64,000 bases of DNA, from NCBI GenBank assembly GCA_025963725.1, contig JAOQAE010000002.1, positions 1,606,411 to 1,670,410 on the forward strand, read 5' to 3'. The position numbers and the translations under genes are program-made. This document shows, piece after piece, positions 24,054-33,478 of this stretch (position 1 is the first letter of the stretch; each line of letters opens with the position of its first letter). The notes beneath the pieces are model-generated. The model ran no database searches, was not told the DNA's origin, and was given only the letters and a program-made list of their open reading frames with translations. Source of the DNA: Bacteroidota bacterium. Lineage in GTDB: Bacteria; Bacteroidota; Bacteroidia; 2-12-FULL-35-15.

Positions 24054-24950
24054 ATGAAAAAGCTTCTCCTTCTTTTTGCGATCATGCTTAGCCAGTTCAC
24101 CTTTGCTAACATGGCATCGCCTTTCAACTGGGGCACTATCGGCTCCAATGCATTTTCGAGCGCAGATATCGACATATTAAGAGAGAAAATTTTCGTGAGT
24201 ATCGACAGCGGATTCAAAACTGCTGCATACGATATTGAATACATCATCCGCAGCGATGTTCATGGCGTACAGATCCCGCTGATGTTCTATGCCAAAGATC
24301 TCAAAAGCAATTTTAAAGTGTGGCTTGATGATGAAGAGATCCAGCTTGTGCCGATCCCGGATAATGTAAAAACAAGCGCCCCCACTTTCAGCCGCTTCTC
24401 CCGCAGCTTCATGCCTTCTGCCCGCGAAGGCGAGCCGGAAACCATTGTTATTTCCTGGAGCGAACACGGCGGCTTCGTGTGCCCGATCTCCGACCTGATG
24501 TATTTTTACGCGAATCTCACCGAGGGGGAGCACAGGATCCATGTAACTTATGCAGCGAACGTAAGCATCACTGAAATGACAGAAGGTGATGAATACAGCT
24601 TCCTGTATTCGCTGTCGCCGGCAGCACACTGGCGCTCTTTCGGAAGCCTTGAAATAACAGTGGATGCTACCAAATACGAAAAGGGAGCGCTGCAAACCAA
24701 TCTTGGAAATCCTGCTGCAGGAAGCATCGATTCTGTTGCCACCTGGCACTTTAATAAACTACCCGCCGATTATTTCAGCATCTCGTATTTTCAAAAGCTT
24801 GTCGTGCCGCACGAACCTTATCCTTCCATGGGGAGCGGGGTCGATTTACAAAGCCCGGTAATGAAGATCATTGCAGCAGGCATCCTTCTCGTCATATTTT
24901 GTGGGCTTTTGTTCTTTATTCGCAGAGGTAAGAATAAAAGACAGGGCTAA
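24054..24950 (+). CDS. Membrane-anchored exported protein of unknown function (DUF4424-like)
   Basis: A 298-residue protein with an N-terminal signal peptide (MKKLLLLFAIMLSQFTFA) and a C-terminal membrane helix (about 269-288, MKIIAAGILLVIFCGLLFF) followed by a basic tail. The extracytoplasmic part is beta-rich; VSIDSGFKTAAYDIEYIIR and ITVDATKYEKG suggest a DUF4424-like fold, which I recall only loosely. It begins two bases after dinB, closing the lipoprotein, phosphatase, dinB unit. No catalytic motif is visible. Confidence 0.8.
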   Translation: MKKLLLLFAIMLSQFTFANMASPFNWGTIGSNAFSSADIDILREKIFVSIDSGFKTAAYDIEYIIRSDVHGVQIPLMFYAKDLKSNFKVWLDDEEIQLVPIPDNVKTSAPTFSRFSRSFMPSAREGEPETIVISWSEHGGFVCPISDLMYFYANLTEGEHRIHVTYAANVSITEMTEGDEYSFLYSLSPAAHWRSFGSLEITVDATKYEKGALQTNLGNPAAGSIDSVATWHFNKLPADYFSISYFQKLVVPHEPYPSMGSGVDLQSPVMKIIAAGILLVIFCGLLFFIRRGKNKRQG

Positions 24951-24995
24951 GCTTCGTCTTTGTTCTATTCAATGATTTGGTTACATTTGAACACG

Positions 24996-25460
24996 ATGAG
25001 AACACCCGCCTTCTTCACGCTTCTGCTGCTGGCTACTATTTCTTATGCGCAAAAGCCATCCTCAACAGACAGCCTGAATGGAGCAGGATCGATCAATATA
25101 TATTACGGCGCTAAGCTATTTTGCAACAGCTTTAACAATAAGCTGAACACTATAAATGAATTCGAAGCAGGCGCTCCGGTGCAATTACTGAGTATGGGTT
25201 ATAGCGGAGAGATCCGTACCACGCGCAACACCCGCTGTTACGGACACCTTTTATACAACCAGGTGATCCCGCAACGGATCCGGGTATATGATACGATCAG
25301 CTGCATGTTATCGGGATATTCATTCAGCCTTGCCCTTGGCGGCGCATTAGCGAAGCGCTCCCCGCACTTCCGCCTGATGTATTATGCCGGCTTCAATGCC
25401 GGGCGGCTGCGGCTTTATGAAGACGTCCGCCGGAAAAACCCCTTCTTCTCACCGGTCTAA
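24996..25460 (+). CDS. Short exported protein, possibly a truncated outer-membrane barrel
   Basis: About 154 residues from ATG 24996, chosen because a signal peptide (MRTPAFFTLLLLATISYAQ) starts there; an in-frame ATG at 24972 and a TTG at 24960 lie upstream. The mature part has short alternating segments (INIYYGAKLFCNSF, CYGHLLYNQVIP, FRLMYYAGFNAGRL) like beta-strands of a small outer-membrane barrel, and ends abruptly at RRKNPFFSPV without the C-terminal aromatic strand typical of such proteins. It may therefore be a 3'-truncated gene. No frame nearby offers an obvious continuation. Confidence 0.6.
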   Translation: MRTPAFFTLLLLATISYAQKPSSTDSLNGAGSINIYYGAKLFCNSFNNKLNTINEFEAGAPVQLLSMGYSGEIRTTRNTRCYGHLLYNQVIPQRIRVYDTISCMLSGYSFSLALGGALAKRSPHFRLMYYAGFNAGRLRLYEDVRRKNPFFSPV

Positions 25461-25561
25461 CGTGTACAAATTGAAGACACGCTCCAGCTTATTTATCTTA
25501 TATTTGTTCTATGGCTTATCCGTAGTTCAGGAAAGTGAATTTATACAGCATAAATTATAAC

Positions 25562-28500
25562 ATGAAACAACTCTTCCTGTTGCTTTTACTGATCTCATTC
25601 AGTTGCACTTTTCAAAAACTCAGTGCCCAGGTGCCCGGTTGGCAATGGGTAAAAAGTGCCGGCGGCGGATCCTCTGATGTTACAAATGGTATTGCTACGG
25701 ATGCAAATGGTAACTCATTTATAACAGGATACTTTTATAGTCCGACAATCACTTTCGGGTCGACCACTCTTACGAACTCCGGTTTGAGCGGCACTCATGA
25801 TTTTTTCCTGGTGAAATACGATCCATTGGGCAATGTGCTATGGGCAAGGTCAGCAATAGGAGCTTCTTATGACCGTGGCATGGGAATAACCACAGATCCA
25901 AGCGGGAATGTTTTAGTAGCCGGTTACTTCAGTGGGCCTTCAATAACATTTGGAACGACTACTTTATCCTGTTCAGGAAATACCAATGTTTTTGTTGCGA
26001 AATATGACAGTTCGGGCAATTTAATCTGGGCAAAACGGGCAGGTGGAACGGGCTCAAGCCAGGCGTATGCGATTTCAAGCGATGTTAACGGCAATGTGTT
26101 TTTAACAGGCTCATTTCTTAATTCATCAATTACATTCGGCACAATCACGTTAACCAATGTAGGAAACCAGGATATATTTGTGGCTAAATACGATGCATCG
26201 GGTAATGTTGTTTGGGCACGCTCTGCAGGGGGAAATTCCCTTGATAATGGCTTTGGCATCTCTAATGACGCGAGTGGAAACACTTATGTCACAGGGCAGT
26301 ATGCCAGCCCCGTGATTAATTTTGGAACGGCCACATTGACCAACACCAGTAGTGATTTCGATTTTTTTATTGTAAAATATAATGGTTCAGGCAATATTGT
26401 TTGGGCCAAATCTGCAGGTGGAGCTGCCCAGGAAAAAGGAGTAAGCATTTCCTGTGATGCGCTTGGAAATTCCTTTGTGACGGGTCAATTTTCAAGCCCC
26501 TCAATTACTTTCGGAACTTCTACTTTAATTAATGGAGGTGGTTCGGTCTTTGATATTTTTGTAGTGAAATACAATTCTTCAGGCAATGTGCTTTGGGCAA
26601 AATCAGGAAGTGGCTCAGCGGCCGATTATGTATGGGATAATGCAATAGATACGAGTGGAAATAGTTTTATAACAGGTCTTTTCGATAGCCCTTCCATTAC
26701 TTTCGGAACAACCACTTTGATCAGGAGCAGTGTTCGCGATATTTTTGTGGTGAAATACGATATCGCCGGCAATGTTCTATGGGCTAAATCAACAACAGGC
26801 AACTCTTTTATTGAGGGATACGGAATATCATGGGATGAAAACGGAAGTGTTCTCGTGACAGGCGCACTTCGGGGATTCGCGAATTTTGATACGATCCTGC
26901 TGACCACTCCAAGCACTACAACCGATGATGTGTATGTGGCAAAAATTTGTGAACTCGCAAAACCCGACATATTTTCAAGCGGGGCAACTACCTTTTGCAG
27001 GGGCGATTCCGTAATACTTACTGCCAGTTCGGCGAACAGCTATTTGTGGAGCAATGGTGCTACCACTCAAAGTATAACCGTTATGAACTCCGGAAGCTAT
27101 TCTGTGAGGATCACAAACCTGTATGGCTGCAATGCGACCTCTGCTGTAACAAACGTTGCTGTAGATACTTTGCTTTCAACCACTGTAACCCCCGGAGCAG
27201 CAACAACTTTTTGCCAGGGCAGCTCCGTCGCACTTACCTCCAGCGCGGCAAGTTCTTATCTTTGGAGCAACAACGTCACCACTCAAAGCATTACCGTTTC
27301 CGCTTCAGGAGCCTACTTTGTCATTGCAGCAAATTCATGCGGTTCAGACACTTCATCTTATGTAAATATTGTGGTGAACCCTTTACCGCTTGCGTTAGTT
27401 ACCGCAAACGGGACAACTACTTTTTGTGAAGGCGACTCAGTGACACTAACTGCTGCTTTAGCAAATTCATATTTATGGAGCAACGGTGACACCACGCAAA
27501 ACACTCCCGCTTTATCTACCGGAAATTATTATGTTACTGTAACCGGGGCTAATGGCTGTTCTGCAACATCTACATCTTTGCCCGTAACTGTAAATCCGTT
27601 GCCGCATCCAACAATAACCGCCAGTGGTTCCACTGAATTTTGCCAGGGGGATTCTGTCATTCTCACTGCACCAGGTGGTATGAGCAACTACTATTGGTCC
27701 AACACTGCAACTTCCCAAAGCATCGCTGTTTCCAATACTGAAAATATTTCGGTTACAGTTACAGATCCGAATGGTTGTGCAGCGACTACTTTACCATTGC
27801 AAATCAGGGAAAATCCTTGGCCTAACCCTGTAATAACGGCAGGCAGTGCTACAGCATTTTGCCAGGGAGCTGCTGTTATGCTCGCAGCAAGCACAGGTAT
27901 GACTACATATAATTGGTCAACCGGCACAACTTCACAAAATATTTTAGTTTCGAACACAGGCAATTACTCGGTAACGGTCATAGATTCAAATGGTTGCTCA
28001 GCCACATCTCCTGCTTTGCCGGTTACTGTTTACCCGCTGCCAAGTTCGATGGTGAACCAAACCGGCGCGACTTCGTTTTGTCGTGGTGATTCTGTGATGC
28101 TGACTGCCGCGAACGGTGGAATCTCCTATAATTGGTCTAATGGTGCAAATTCGCAAAGTATCATAGTTTCGGATACGGAAAATGACTCGGTAATTGTTAC
28201 GGATGCACACGGTTGTACTGCAACCTCAGCTGTTATACACATTACAGCATACCCTTTGCCCAGCGCAGTTATAAGTCCGGGTGGGCCAACCACCTTTTGC
28301 CAAGGTGATTCGGTAATGCTCACGGCTCCAGGCGGGGGAAGTGCATATAACTGGTCAAATGGTGAAAGTTCACAAAGCATTTTTGCTTTAAATTCTGAAA
28401 ATGACTCAGTAACAGTCATTGATTCACATGGCTGTTCTGCCACATCACCCGCTTTACAGGTTACCGTGTATCCATTGCCAGACGCTCTGATTACCGCAAC

Positions 28501-29371
28501 CGGGCCGACTTCTTTCTGCCAGGGAGATTCCCTGACGCTCATGGCACCAACAGGTATGAGCGGCTATTATTGGTCGAATAATTCAAATTTACCTTTCATT
28601 ACTGTTTTCTCTTCTCAAACTGATTCCGTAATGGTCACTGATGCAAATGGTTGCTCCGCGACCTCCCAGGCATTAGAAGTTACTGTCAATTCATTGCCAG
28701 ATGCTAATATAGCGCCCGAAAGCACAACAACCTTTTGTGAGGGAGGTTCGGTAACACTTGATGCCCCTGCGGGAATGAACAGCTATCTTTGGTCAGATGG
28801 TACATCCTCGCAAAGCATTACCGTTTCGCTTTCCGGCAGTTATTATGTGATTGTAAACAATTCCTGCGGTTCCGATACTTCCTCCATAACAAATGTTATC
28901 GTACATCCCCTGCCATCCGCTGCTATAACTGCCAGCGGTTCTGCATTGAATTCCTCCTCCGTTACGGGTAATCAATGGTATTTGAACGGGAATATCATCC
29001 CTGGGGCAACAGCGCAATCTTTGAATTTAATGCAGGATGGTAATTATACAGTTACGGTTACCGATAGTAACGGATGTTCCGCTTCTTCCGACCCCATTAC
29101 TATCAATACTCTTGAAATAAATGAACAATTAATAAGTACCGGCCCTGCAATTTCGCTTCAGCAATTTAATTCTGAAATAAGTGTTAAAACGACGGGAATA
29201 AATAATTTGAAGTGTGACTTAAATATAATTGATATTCTTGGGAGAGAAGTATATAATTCTCCAATCACAAATCAGATGACTGTACTTAATGGCAATCTAC
29301 AGCCAGGCATTTATTTCCTCCAGCTGATATTTGGGAACGAAATCATTACAAAAAAAGTAATGGTCAAATAA
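25562..29371 (+). CDS. Giant secreted adhesin-like protein: SBBP repeats, Ig-like repeats, T9SS tail
   Basis: About 1269 residues from ATG 25562, chosen because MKQLFLLLLLISFSC begins the signal peptide. The first third has seven SBBP-type repeats of about 58-65 residues (ITTDPSGNVLVAGYF ... SITFGTTTL ... NVFVAKYDSSGN), likely a beta-propeller. The middle has nine Ig-like repeats marked by FCxGDSVxLTA and YxWSNG, with a tenth degenerate one. The last 75 residues form a type A T9SS sorting domain (LNIIDILGREVYN, LQPGIYFLQL, KKVMVK). It would be exported by T9SS and attached to the cell surface. The repeats are diverged, so they are old. Confidence 0.92.
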   Translation: MKQLFLLLLLISFSCTFQKLSAQVPGWQWVKSAGGGSSDVTNGIATDANGNSFITGYFYSPTITFGSTTLTNSGLSGTHDFFLVKYDPLGNVLWARSAIGASYDRGMGITTDPSGNVLVAGYFSGPSITFGTTTLSCSGNTNVFVAKYDSSGNLIWAKRAGGTGSSQAYAISSDVNGNVFLTGSFLNSSITFGTITLTNVGNQDIFVAKYDASGNVVWARSAGGNSLDNGFGISNDASGNTYVTGQYASPVINFGTATLTNTSSDFDFFIVKYNGSGNIVWAKSAGGAAQEKGVSISCDALGNSFVTGQFSSPSITFGTSTLINGGGSVFDIFVVKYNSSGNVLWAKSGSGSAADYVWDNAIDTSGNSFITGLFDSPSITFGTTTLIRSSVRDIFVVKYDIAGNVLWAKSTTGNSFIEGYGISWDENGSVLVTGALRGFANFDTILLTTPSTTTDDVYVAKICELAKPDIFSSGATTFCRGDSVILTASSANSYLWSNGATTQSITVMNSGSYSVRITNLYGCNATSAVTNVAVDTLLSTTVTPGAATTFCQGSSVALTSSAASSYLWSNNVTTQSITVSASGAYFVIAANSCGSDTSSYVNIVVNPLPLALVTANGTTTFCEGDSVTLTAALANSYLWSNGDTTQNTPALSTGNYYVTVTGANGCSATSTSLPVTVNPLPHPTITASGSTEFCQGDSVILTAPGGMSNYYWSNTATSQSIAVSNTENISVTVTDPNGCAATTLPLQIRENPWPNPVITAGSATAFCQGAAVMLAASTGMTTYNWSTGTTSQNILVSNTGNYSVTVIDSNGCSATSPALPVTVYPLPSSMVNQTGATSFCRGDSVMLTAANGGISYNWSNGANSQSIIVSDTENDSVIVTDAHGCTATSAVIHITAYPLPSAVISPGGPTTFCQGDSVMLTAPGGGSAYNWSNGESSQSIFALNSENDSVTVIDSHGCSATSPALQVTVYPLPDALITATGPTSFCQGDSLTLMAPTGMSGYYWSNNSNLPFITVFSSQTDSVMVTDANGCSATSQALEVTVNSLPDANIAPESTTTFCEGGSVTLDAPAGMNSYLWSDGTSSQSITVSLSGSYYVIVNNSCGSDTSSITNVIVHPLPSAAITASGSALNSSSVTGNQWYLNGNIIPGATAQSLNLMQDGNYTVTVTDSNGCSASSDPITINTLEINEQLISTGPAISLQQFNSEISVKTTGINNLKCDLNIIDILGREVYNSPITNQMTVLNGNLQPGIYFLQLIFGNEIITKKVMVK

Positions 29372-29469
29372 TTTTTATGCTTATGCAGGTGTAACGGAAT
29401 CGGGTTACTCTTCTTTTTATTAAATGGGTTCAGGCCCGTACAACGGAATAAAAAAGAGAAGCGAGCGAC

Positions 29470-29841
29470 TCATCCGATCTCCACCGTATACACATCGCTG
29501 TTATTCCGTAAAATGCTTTTCACATGAAAGCCGCCTTCCTGCGGGATCTCTTCTTTCAGGTCGAACATAATGCAATTGCGGCTCAGCCCTTCAAAGATGA
29601 GCGTGAATTTCTGCCCGGCATTTTTTAATGTCCAGTAGGGATAAAAGGAAATATTAAAGGCCGTCACCAGCTTTGCACGCTTGCCGCTCCCATGCTCGAT
29701 AAGAAACGTGCTTGGCCAGATTCGGTAAGCAGCATCCATCGCGCAAATGCAATGCACAATCACCTGGTTCTCTTCCGCCACCATGGTGTCGGTTGCAACT
29801 TCTTCTTCCTGCTCGGTTATTATTTCTGGTTTCGTGGTCAT
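29470..29841 (-). CDS. Conserved-looking cytosolic protein of unknown function
   Basis: A 123-residue protein without signal or membrane segments. An acidic N-terminus (ITEQEEEVATD) is followed by a compact beta-rich domain: VIVHCICAMDAAYRIWPSTF, then FNISFYPYWTLKNAGQKFTL and IFEGLSRNCIMFDLKEE. I do not recognise a domain name. It is downstream of the YcaQ-like gene on the same strand, separated by a perfect palindromic repeat, so it may share that transcript. No function is proposed. Confidence 0.75.
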   Translation of the reverse strand: MTTKPEIITEQEEEVATDTMVAEENQVIVHCICAMDAAYRIWPSTFLIEHGSGKRAKLVTAFNISFYPYWTLKNAGQKFTLIFEGLSRNCIMFDLKEEIPQEGGFHVKSILRNNSDVYTVEIG

Positions 29842-29853
29842 GTTTCTGTTTAT

Positions 29854-29886
29854 AGCCCTGTCAGGGTTTGAAACCCTGACAGGGCT
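29854..29886. repeat. Perfect 33-base palindromic repeat
   Basis: AGCCCTGTCAGGGTTT, one central G, then its exact reverse complement. It lies between two minus-strand genes. I recall similar 'agccctgtcagggtttgaaa' palindromes between genes of other Bacteroidota. No T tract follows, so termination is not certain. Confidence 0.85.
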
Positions 29887-29891
29887 CCATT

Positions 29892-31097
29892 CTAATCTTT
29901 CAATTTCTCTGTGATCTCTTTCTTCCAGCCTTTCTCCGCCTTCTCAATTTTAATTTTCGTGCAACCGTTGAATGCTGCAAATGCTTTTAACTTTTCCGCA
30001 AAGGCGATATTGAATTTATCATCGGGCTTAAAGCCTTTTTCAAAATGCATCGCCTTTACATAAAATGTTTGAGAGGCGCGATCGGCCTTCGGATCAAAGC
30101 GCCCGGCAAACGTATCGCCATACAGAACAGGCAGGCAGAAATAACCGAACTTCCGCTTCGGCTCGGGCACATAGCATTCAACCTGGTACTCAAAGCCGAA
30201 AAAGCGCTGCAGCCGTTTACGCTGGATCACAAGGTTATCGAACGGAGAAAGCAGGTGCATGTCCTTTTTTAATTTTAGCTTTTCAATTGCATTCAGCTGC
30301 TCAAGGCTTGTAATGAATGGGCTCTTGCCACAGCCTTCTGCATGCACTTCTTCATACTCTCCTGATCTTATCAGCTTCTTCAAAGCCTTGTTCACTTGTT
30401 CCTTCAACCCTTTCCGCAGGTAAGCGATCTCCTTCTCCTCCACCACTCCATTCGCCTCCACGGCCTTCTTCACAAGGTATTCGGCATATTCAGCTGCAGT
30501 GGGCATTTCCGTATTCACATCCGCAGGCAGCACCCGTTCGGCAAGATCATACACCTTCTGAAATCCCTGCCGCTTCACCACCATCAAAGTGCCATCCATA
30601 AACAGCTGCTCCAGCGCTTTCTTTGCGGGCTTCCACTCATACCAGTTGCCGGGGCCTGTGCGCTTAAACTCAAAATCCTTCGATTGCAATGCCCCTTCGG
30701 CCCTGATCCTGTCGAGCACATACTTCATCACTTTTTTATCCTGCGCAAACCAATGCGATTTCCCTTCCGCGAATAGTTTTTTGCGCGGGAGCGAAAACCG
30801 GTAATCGCTCATCGGCAGGTAAGATGCCGCGTGGCTCCAGTATTCGAACACGGATTTGTCCTTTTCCATTAGCTCACCAAGAAAGCTTTCCTTATAGTCG
30901 GGCAGGCGGCTGTAAAGCGTATGATGGTGCGCCCTCGCCACTACTGACAGCGTATCGATCTGCACATAGCCAAGGTGGCTTATCGCAGCCAGGGTGCCTT
31001 TTTTGCCCTTGCCGAAATGCCCGGTCAGCAAGCCCTGGCTGTTGAGCGCAAGCAGGCGGATCGACTTCAATGGCAGTATTTCAGGGCTTTGCGGCAT
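29892..31097 (-). CDS. YcaQ-type winged-helix DNA glycosylase (crosslink repair family)
   Basis: A 401-residue protein of the YcaQ/AlkX (HTH_42) family, whose studied members unhook DNA interstrand crosslinks. It starts with tandem winged helices; the family's catalytic Q-x-D appears as QID in LGYVQIDTLSVVARAHHHTL. Further blocks are LYSRLPDYKESFL, VFEYWSHAASYLPMSDYRF, LLSPFDNLVIQRKRLQRFFG and CLPVLYGDTFAGRFDPKADR. Length is normal (about 390-410). It diverges from the SPOR protein across 67 bases. Activity on crosslinks is by family, not shown here. Confidence 0.9.
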   Translation of the reverse strand: MPQSPEILPLKSIRLLALNSQGLLTGHFGKGKKGTLAAISHLGYVQIDTLSVVARAHHHTLYSRLPDYKESFLGELMEKDKSVFEYWSHAASYLPMSDYRFSLPRKKLFAEGKSHWFAQDKKVMKYVLDRIRAEGALQSKDFEFKRTGPGNWYEWKPAKKALEQLFMDGTLMVVKRQGFQKVYDLAERVLPADVNTEMPTAAEYAEYLVKKAVEANGVVEEKEIAYLRKGLKEQVNKALKKLIRSGEYEEVHAEGCGKSPFITSLEQLNAIEKLKLKKDMHLLSPFDNLVIQRKRLQRFFGFEYQVECYVPEPKRKFGYFCLPVLYGDTFAGRFDPKADRASQTFYVKAMHFEKGFKPDDKFNIAFAEKLKAFAAFNGCTKIKIEKAEKGWKKEITEKLKD

Positions 31098-31131
31098 GTT
31101 AAAATTTATTAGCCAAATTAAGGAATTTTCT

Positions 31132-31139
31132 TAATTTTG
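31132..31139 (+). promoter_or_regulatory. Probable -7 box of the SPOR-protein gene
   Basis: TAATTTTG fits TAnnTTTG and lies 25 bases before ATG 31165. The -33 region has only TTTA at a suitable distance. Confidence 0.45.
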
Positions 31140-31164
31140 GTATCCTTTTAACTACAAGATAACC

Positions 31165-32040
31165 ATGTCGAAGAACCTAAGCTTGCTCCTCCTCGTTTTG
31201 CTCGGCCTTTCGGGCTATGGGCAGGATATCACCGCCACAGTGAAGGCTCCGAATACTGTTGCCCCGGGAAAAGACCTTACCGTGGAAGTAAGTGTGAACA
31301 AGCCCGGCGTAAGCGGGTTTATGAAATACTTCCAGGACCTGCCGGCAAGTTACACCGCGACCGACATCGACAGCAAAGGCGGGAACTTCACCAATGCCGA
31401 CAATGGAGCGAAGATCATCTGGATCTCCCCGCCAAGCGCCGACCAGTTTACGATGACCTATAAAATTGCGATCCCGCAGGGAGCAAGCGGCAGCATTTCC
31501 GTTGGCGGAAAATTTTCCTACGTGGTAGGCAACGAGCGTAAAACATTTGACGTGGCGCCACAGGTAGTGACCATTGGCAATGGAACCGCGAGCGGCACTC
31601 CCGCACCGCCTGTAAAGGAAGTGGTGAAAGAAAGCCCTCCTCCAGCTGAAACAAAGCCGCCGGTAACTGAAACGAAGCCGCCGGTTGCAGAATCAAAGCC
31701 AACGCCTCCGCCAGCTGAAGAAAAGCCGAAGCCTGTTGAACCAAAAAAGGAAACACCGGTGGTGATCACGCCTCCTGTTAACAAAGCGCCTACCAGCGCC
31801 GCTCCTACTGCTACTGCAGGAAGGTCGTACCGCGTACAGATCGGCGCATTTGCACTGAAGCCGCATATTGAAGGCGTTCCGGAATCGTCGACGGTGGTGC
31901 TCGACAACGGGATGACCAAATATTTCAGCGGTAATTTTAAAACCTACGAGGAAGCAAAGAAACGCAAGAACGAGATGATCGATAAAGGGTTCCAGGGAGC
32001 GTTCATTGTTGCTTTTGAGAATGGGAAGATCGTGAAATGA
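31165..32040 (+). CDS. Exported SPOR-domain protein with proline-rich linker
   Basis: A 291-residue envelope protein. Signal peptide 1-19, then a beta-sandwich (about 20-140; ITATVKAPNTVAPGKDLTVE) that resembles BatD-type domains, then a long Pro/Lys/Glu/Thr linker (about 150-215), then a C-terminal SPOR domain (about 222-291; YRVQIGAFALKP, FKTYEEAKKRKNEMIDKGFQ). SPOR domains bind septal peptidoglycan that lacks stem peptides, so location at division sites is likely. The linker would span the periplasm. A single-gene unit ended by a bidirectional terminator. Confidence 0.87.
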   Translation: MSKNLSLLLLVLLGLSGYGQDITATVKAPNTVAPGKDLTVEVSVNKPGVSGFMKYFQDLPASYTATDIDSKGGNFTNADNGAKIIWISPPSADQFTMTYKIAIPQGASGSISVGGKFSYVVGNERKTFDVAPQVVTIGNGTASGTPAPPVKEVVKESPPPAETKPPVTETKPPVAESKPTPPPAEEKPKPVEPKKETPVVITPPVNKAPTSAAPTATAGRSYRVQIGAFALKPHIEGVPESSTVVLDNGMTKYFSGNFKTYEEAKKRKNEMIDKGFQGAFIVAFENGKIVK

Positions 32041-32042
32041 TT

Positions 32043-32091
32043 CACCACGGATTACACGGATAGCACAGATTTTTTTACCGCAAAGACGGTA
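32043..32091. repeat. AT-rich direct repeat 'ACCACGGATTACACGGAT'
   Basis: CACCACGGATTACACGGATA followed by GCACAGATTTTTTTACCGCAAAGACGG. The same kind of 'cacagat' wording recurs at 1907-1924, 4031-4046 and 61811-61830. It is a dispersed low-complexity intergenic repeat. Confidence 0.55.
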
Positions 32092-32105
32092 AGTATCAGA
32101 AATAA

Positions 32106-32137
32106 AAAAAGCGAAACAATTACTTGTTTCGCTTTTT
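32106..32137. terminator. Bidirectional terminator between convergent genes
   Basis: AAAAAGCGAAACAA, loop TTAC, TTGTTTCGCTTTTT: a 14-bp perfect stem with A and T runs on the two sides, between the SPOR gene and the C1 peptidase. Confidence 0.9.
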
Positions 32138-32160
32138 CTTTGCGTCTCTGCAAGAAACCC

Positions 32161-33318
32161 TTATAATCCCAGCTTCTTCGCGATCTCCTTCTTCACGCCA
32201 TCCTTGTGCAGCATGATCGAAGTTGTTTTGTATTTCACGAATGCTTCGGAAGCATAGAAATAGCCATCACAGTCGTTATTCTTCACTCCCCATGAGTTCT
32301 TCACGATGTAGTATTTTGTGCCGTTCTGATCCTTTACAATGCCGGTGATGTGCATTCCATGATCATCCTGCGTTTCGTAATTATCAAATGCTTCCTGGCG
32401 CATCGCCTGGGTGATCACTTTTTGCTTGCCCGGGGTCTGGATCACCGAATCGATCTTTTCCTTTTTGATGTCTGTCCAGTCCACATCCGGAACCACAGCT
32501 ACGCCATTTTTAAAGGAGAATCCTTTTTCGCTCACATCGGCGCCCCATGCAATGGAATAGCCGTTCATCAGCGCATTGTCCATGATCTCGATCATCTCGT
32601 CAACAGGCACATTGTATACCTGGTCGCCAGCCCAATTGTCGGGCACCTCCAGCATAAACTTCGAATAGAACGGGTGATGTGAGAACGAAGAAATCTCGAT
32701 GTAATTCTCCATGTTCAGGCCCAGCATATCCGCGAATGATTTTGGCGTGTATTGCTTTCCTTCGTAGGTAAATGTTTTTGGGATCGGACCCAGGTAGCCG
32801 TCGAGTGTGGCATTGAATGCTTTTTTCCAGCCCGGGTTCGGCTTTGCGCTTTTGATCACAGCATCCACGATGGCGCGTGTTACAGCATCGAGGTCGTTAT
32901 GGTTGATCTCTTTTTCACCGTTTGCAAGTCCGCTGTAAACCGACTGCGGCACCATTCCGGAATCTTTCACCACCTGGATCACATCGTGGAAAGCGCCGCC
33001 TCCTGCGAAGTTCACCGAGCCGTGCATGCGCACGAACTTATCTGCTTTCATGTTGTAGGCCGTGTGCACGATGAACATTTCCGACAGGTTCACCTTTGGC
33101 TTTTTCATGCGCAGCATTTCCGATTCGAGGAAAGAGAGCGATGAGAAGGTCCAGCAGGTTCCCGACTGGTTCTGGTTCTGCACTTCCGTGCTTTCAAGAT
33201 TTTTAACAACGGTGAATTTATAATTCCCGTCCTTCTTGTTGGTGATGGTTGTTTGTGCGCTTACAGCGGATGCGCCAATGGCAAGCGCTGACAGCAGGAT
33301 CGATTTTTTAAAGTTCAT
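32161..33318 (-). CDS. Exported C1-family cysteine peptidase (bleomycin hydrolase / PepC type)
   Basis: A 385-residue papain-like aminopeptidase. The signal peptide (ILLSALAIGASAVSAQ) marks it as exported, unlike cytosolic PepC of other bacteria. The catalytic triad is C55 (QSGTCWTFSS), H323 (DDHGMHITG) and N341 (VKNSWG), with the oxyanion Gln in VQNQNQSG. Substrate loops typical of the bleomycin-hydrolase group are present. Length is shorter than cytosolic PepC (about 440-450). It probably trims peptides in the periplasm. Single gene with its own terminator. Confidence 0.92.
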   Translation of the reverse strand: MNFKKSILLSALAIGASAVSAQTTITNKKDGNYKFTVVKNLESTEVQNQNQSGTCWTFSSLSFLESEMLRMKKPKVNLSEMFIVHTAYNMKADKFVRMHGSVNFAGGGAFHDVIQVVKDSGMVPQSVYSGLANGEKEINHNDLDAVTRAIVDAVIKSAKPNPGWKKAFNATLDGYLGPIPKTFTYEGKQYTPKSFADMLGLNMENYIEISSFSHHPFYSKFMLEVPDNWAGDQVYNVPVDEMIEIMDNALMNGYSIAWGADVSEKGFSFKNGVAVVPDVDWTDIKKEKIDSVIQTPGKQKVITQAMRQEAFDNYETQDDHGMHITGIVKDQNGTKYYIVKNSWGVKNNDCDGYFYASEAFVKYKTTSIMLHKDGVKKEIAKKLGL

Positions 33319-33423
33319 TGTGCTGAGAGAGATTTATGTGTATTTAAATATGCGAATAAAATGCATTGCTTACTTCCGTATTTGATAAGCGGTAAATATG
33401 TGTTATAATTGGTTCTGTGTGGC

Positions 33424-33470
33424 GTCAGTTCGAGTGCCCTTCCTTTTTCAGGAAGGGTGTATCGAGAACG
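33424..33470. repeat. Half element of the 'TTCGAGT...GTATCGAGAA' family, copy 3
   Basis: GTCAGTTCGAGT, a mini-hairpin CCCTTCC-TTTTTCA-GGAAGGG, then TGTATCGAGAAC. It matches only one half of the full element but has the family's inner hairpin. It lies just before the stop of the DUF3467 gene. Confidence 0.75.
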
Positions 33471-33478
33471 TGCGTGGC

